From assembly GCA_021796375.1 (NCBI GenBank), contig JAJYJF010000126.1:1-6702 (forward strand): 6,702 bases of DNA. The letters run 5' to 3'. Both the position numbers and the translations under genes were made by a program. Shown piece by piece: positions 5,607-6,702 of this stretch; within the stretch, counting starts at the first letter, position 1; every line of letters starts with the position of its first letter. Source of the DNA: Chloroflexota bacterium (lineage in GTDB: Bacteria > Chloroflexota > Anaerolineae > Anaerolineales > Anaerolineaceae). The notes under the pieces are model-generated. The model made no database searches. It was not told the origin of the DNA and saw nothing but the letters and a program-made list of their open reading frames with translations.

Positions 5607-5897
5607 TCCGGCTCTCCACCAACGATTTAGAGACATTCCCACGAAAATATCCCTGAGCGTGCCATCCTTCGCGCGGTTCACCAATATAATAAGGTGAACC
5701 GCGCGAATAAACGAATAGATCCGCGCGCCATCCTGAGCACATCCTGTCGGAAATACAATCCAGGGCGGTTCGGGATGGCATGGGGGGACAGCCGCAAGAG
5801 TTTCCCAAGGCTCCTATTAAAGAGAATCCTAGGGATGCTGGATTCCAGATGATATTTGGGTTTCAGATCGATGCTGGCAGGATAAAGGGAGGACTGA
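5607..5897. other. Intergenic region before the ferritin-like/VIT1 gene
   Basis: Apart from the 15-bp inverted repeat, no gene was found in these 291 bases. A TACAAT at 5754-5759 could be a -10, but its -35 position is poor. GAATCC-N10-GGATTC (5824-5829 and 5840-5845) is a short inverted repeat ahead of the gene that might be an operator. No recognisable Fur or DtxR-type box was seen, which is notable for a predicted iron-handling gene. Confidence 0.4.
5668..5707. terminator. Perfect 15-bp inverted repeat after the importer operon
   Basis: TTCGCGCGGTTCACC (5668-5682) is the exact inverse complement of 5693-5707, around a 10-nt A/T loop. It lies 61 bp past the ATPase stop and is the likely 3' end of the operon transcript. 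No T-run follows on either strand, so it may end transcripts with Rho or protect the 3' end instead of acting as a classical terminator. A further CCGCGCG copy sits at 5721-5727. Confidence 0.5.
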
Positions 5898-6702
5898 ATG
5901 GATCCGAAGCTGCGAACCCTTGCGCTGGACAACCTGAACGATGAGCTCAACGGCGCGTTTCTCTACGATGCTTTTGCGAAAGCCGAGAAAGACCCCCGCC
6001 TGGCGGAGGTTTACCGCCGCATGGCGGAAGTGGAGCGCCGCCATGCCGGGGTGTGGGTCGAAAGGCTGAAAGAGGGCGGATTCGCCCCGCCCGCCTTTTC
6101 ACCCTCCTGGCGCACTCGGACTCTGGTGTGGGTCGCCCGGCGGCTGGGGGTGGCCTCGGTTTTACCGACCGTCGCCGGTCTGGAGCAAAAAGACTCCCGG
6201 AAATATGCTCACACCCCGGATTCGGCTTCCATGGCGGCCGACGAAGCCTCGCACAACCGGCTGCTCAGCCGCGTGGCGCGGAGCATCCAGGGTGGGATGG
6301 AAGGTGGAATGCTGGCCCAGTTCGAAGGGCGGCACCGGGCCGCTGGCGGGAACGCGCTGCGCGCCGCCGTGCTGGGCGCAAACGATGGCCTGGTGTCGAA
6401 CCTGAGCCTTGTGATGGGCGTCGCCGGGGCCGAGCTGAACAGCACGGCCATCCTGGTGACGGGTTTTGCCGGGCTGCTGGCGGGCGCAATTTCGATGGCC
6501 CTAGGGGAGTGGTTATCGGTGCAGAGCTCGCGCGAGCTCTACAAGCACCAAATCGGGATCGAGCAGGCTGAGATTGCTGCCGCACCCGAGGAGGAAGCCG
6601 AGGAGCTGGCCTTGATTTACGAGGCGCGCGGCATCCCCAGGGAGGATGCCCGCCGGATCGCCCAGCGCATCCTCCAGGACCCGGATTCGGCGCTGGATAC
6701 CC
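5898..6702 (+). CDS. Ferritin-like/VIT1 fusion protein (MbfA-like iron/manganese transporter), 3' end cut by window
   Basis: At least 268 residues are open to the window edge with no stop. The ATG at 5898 follows GGGAGG (5887-5892) by five bases. Residues 1 to about 145 form a ferritin-like (rubrerythrin-type) helical domain with a full diiron ligand set: Glu16, ExxH at 46-49, Glu96 and ExxH at 116-119. From about 152 a VIT1/CCC1 domain begins (VLGANDGLVSNLSLVMG, 158-174; AGLLAGAISMALGEWLSVQ, 191-209), giving the first two membrane helices. The Glu-rich stretch from about 222 is the start of the cytoplasmic metal-binding domain that precedes helix 3. The order matches MbfA (Er-VIT) proteins, shown in Bradyrhizobium and Agrobacterium to export iron. 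Export of Fe(II) or Mn(II) is inferred here. It is not part of the importer operon: 291 bp and a hairpin separate them. Confidence 0.88.
   Translation, partial: MDPKLRTLALDNLNDELNGAFLYDAFAKAEKDPRLAEVYRRMAEVERRHAGVWVERLKEGGFAPPAFSPSWRTRTLVWVARRLGVASVLPTVAGLEQKDSRKYAHTPDSASMAADEASHNRLLSRVARSIQGGMEGGMLAQFEGRHRAAGGNALRAAVLGANDGLVSNLSLVMGVAGAELNSTAILVTGFAGLLAGAISMALGEWLSVQSSRELYKHQIGIEQAEIAAAPEEEAEELALIYEARGIPREDARRIAQRILQDPDSALDT

Noticed and set aside
4080..5684. 534-codon open frame on the minus strand opposite the ATPase gene
   Set aside because: It lies entirely antisense to a gene with complete ABC-ATPase motifs. Its composition (many Asp, His, Gln, Arg) is the usual mirror of G/C-rich third positions, and it shows no domain.
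6053..6571. 172-codon plus-strand frame within the ferritin-like/VIT1 region
   Set aside because: The +1-shifted frame is Arg/Gly/Ala-rich low-complexity sequence, whereas the frame from 5898 gives a full diiron site and VIT1 motifs without a stop.

Overview
The window looks like a piece of a Gram-positive-like or atypical-envelope bacterial chromosome with moderately high G+C. It is most likely from Chloroflexota, class Anaerolineae. That assignment is an inference from the lipoprotein with an Ala/Thr/Pro-rich linker after the lipobox, the G/C-rich third codon positions, the use of GTG starts, and the style of the BMP-type transporter. No rRNA, tRNA, CRISPR array, transposase or phage gene was seen.

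Layout. (1) Bases 1-200 hold no complete gene. A minus-strand gene seems to start at the very left edge (ATG at 5-3, with its own Shine-Dalgarno sequence and promoter), and inverted repeats overlap that promoter. (2) Bases 198-419, minus strand, encode a 73-residue protein with a zinc ribbon and one membrane helix. (3) Bases 420-845 are a divergent intergenic region. It holds a terminator-like hairpin, a palindromic -10 for the small gene, and a good extended -10 promoter (TTGATT-17-TATAAT) for the transporter operon. That promoter is followed by a leader of about 180 nt containing a possible attenuator. (4) Bases 846-5606, plus strand, are a four-gene BMP-family ABC importer operon: substrate-binding lipoprotein, permease 1, permease 2, and a double-domain ATPase. 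(5) Bases 5607-5897 are intergenic with a perfect 15-bp inverted repeat. (6) From 5898 to the window end runs the start of a ferritin-like/VIT1 fusion protein (MbfA-like), cut off by the window edge.

How the genes work together. The lipoprotein catches a solute, probably a nucleoside, purine or other ribose-type compound, outside the membrane. The two PF02653-type permeases form the channel, and the RbsA/YufO-like ATPase with one canonical and one degenerate ATP site drives uptake. A strong hairpin without a U-tract between the binding-protein gene and the permeases could set a higher level of binding protein. The ferritin-like/VIT1 protein is a separate function: predicted diiron sensing or oxidation coupled to membrane transport of Fe(II)/Mn(II).

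No clearly new system was found. The most interesting points are the candidate attenuator in the transporter leader, the non-canonical ligand-site residues of the BMP protein, and the Er-VIT fusion.
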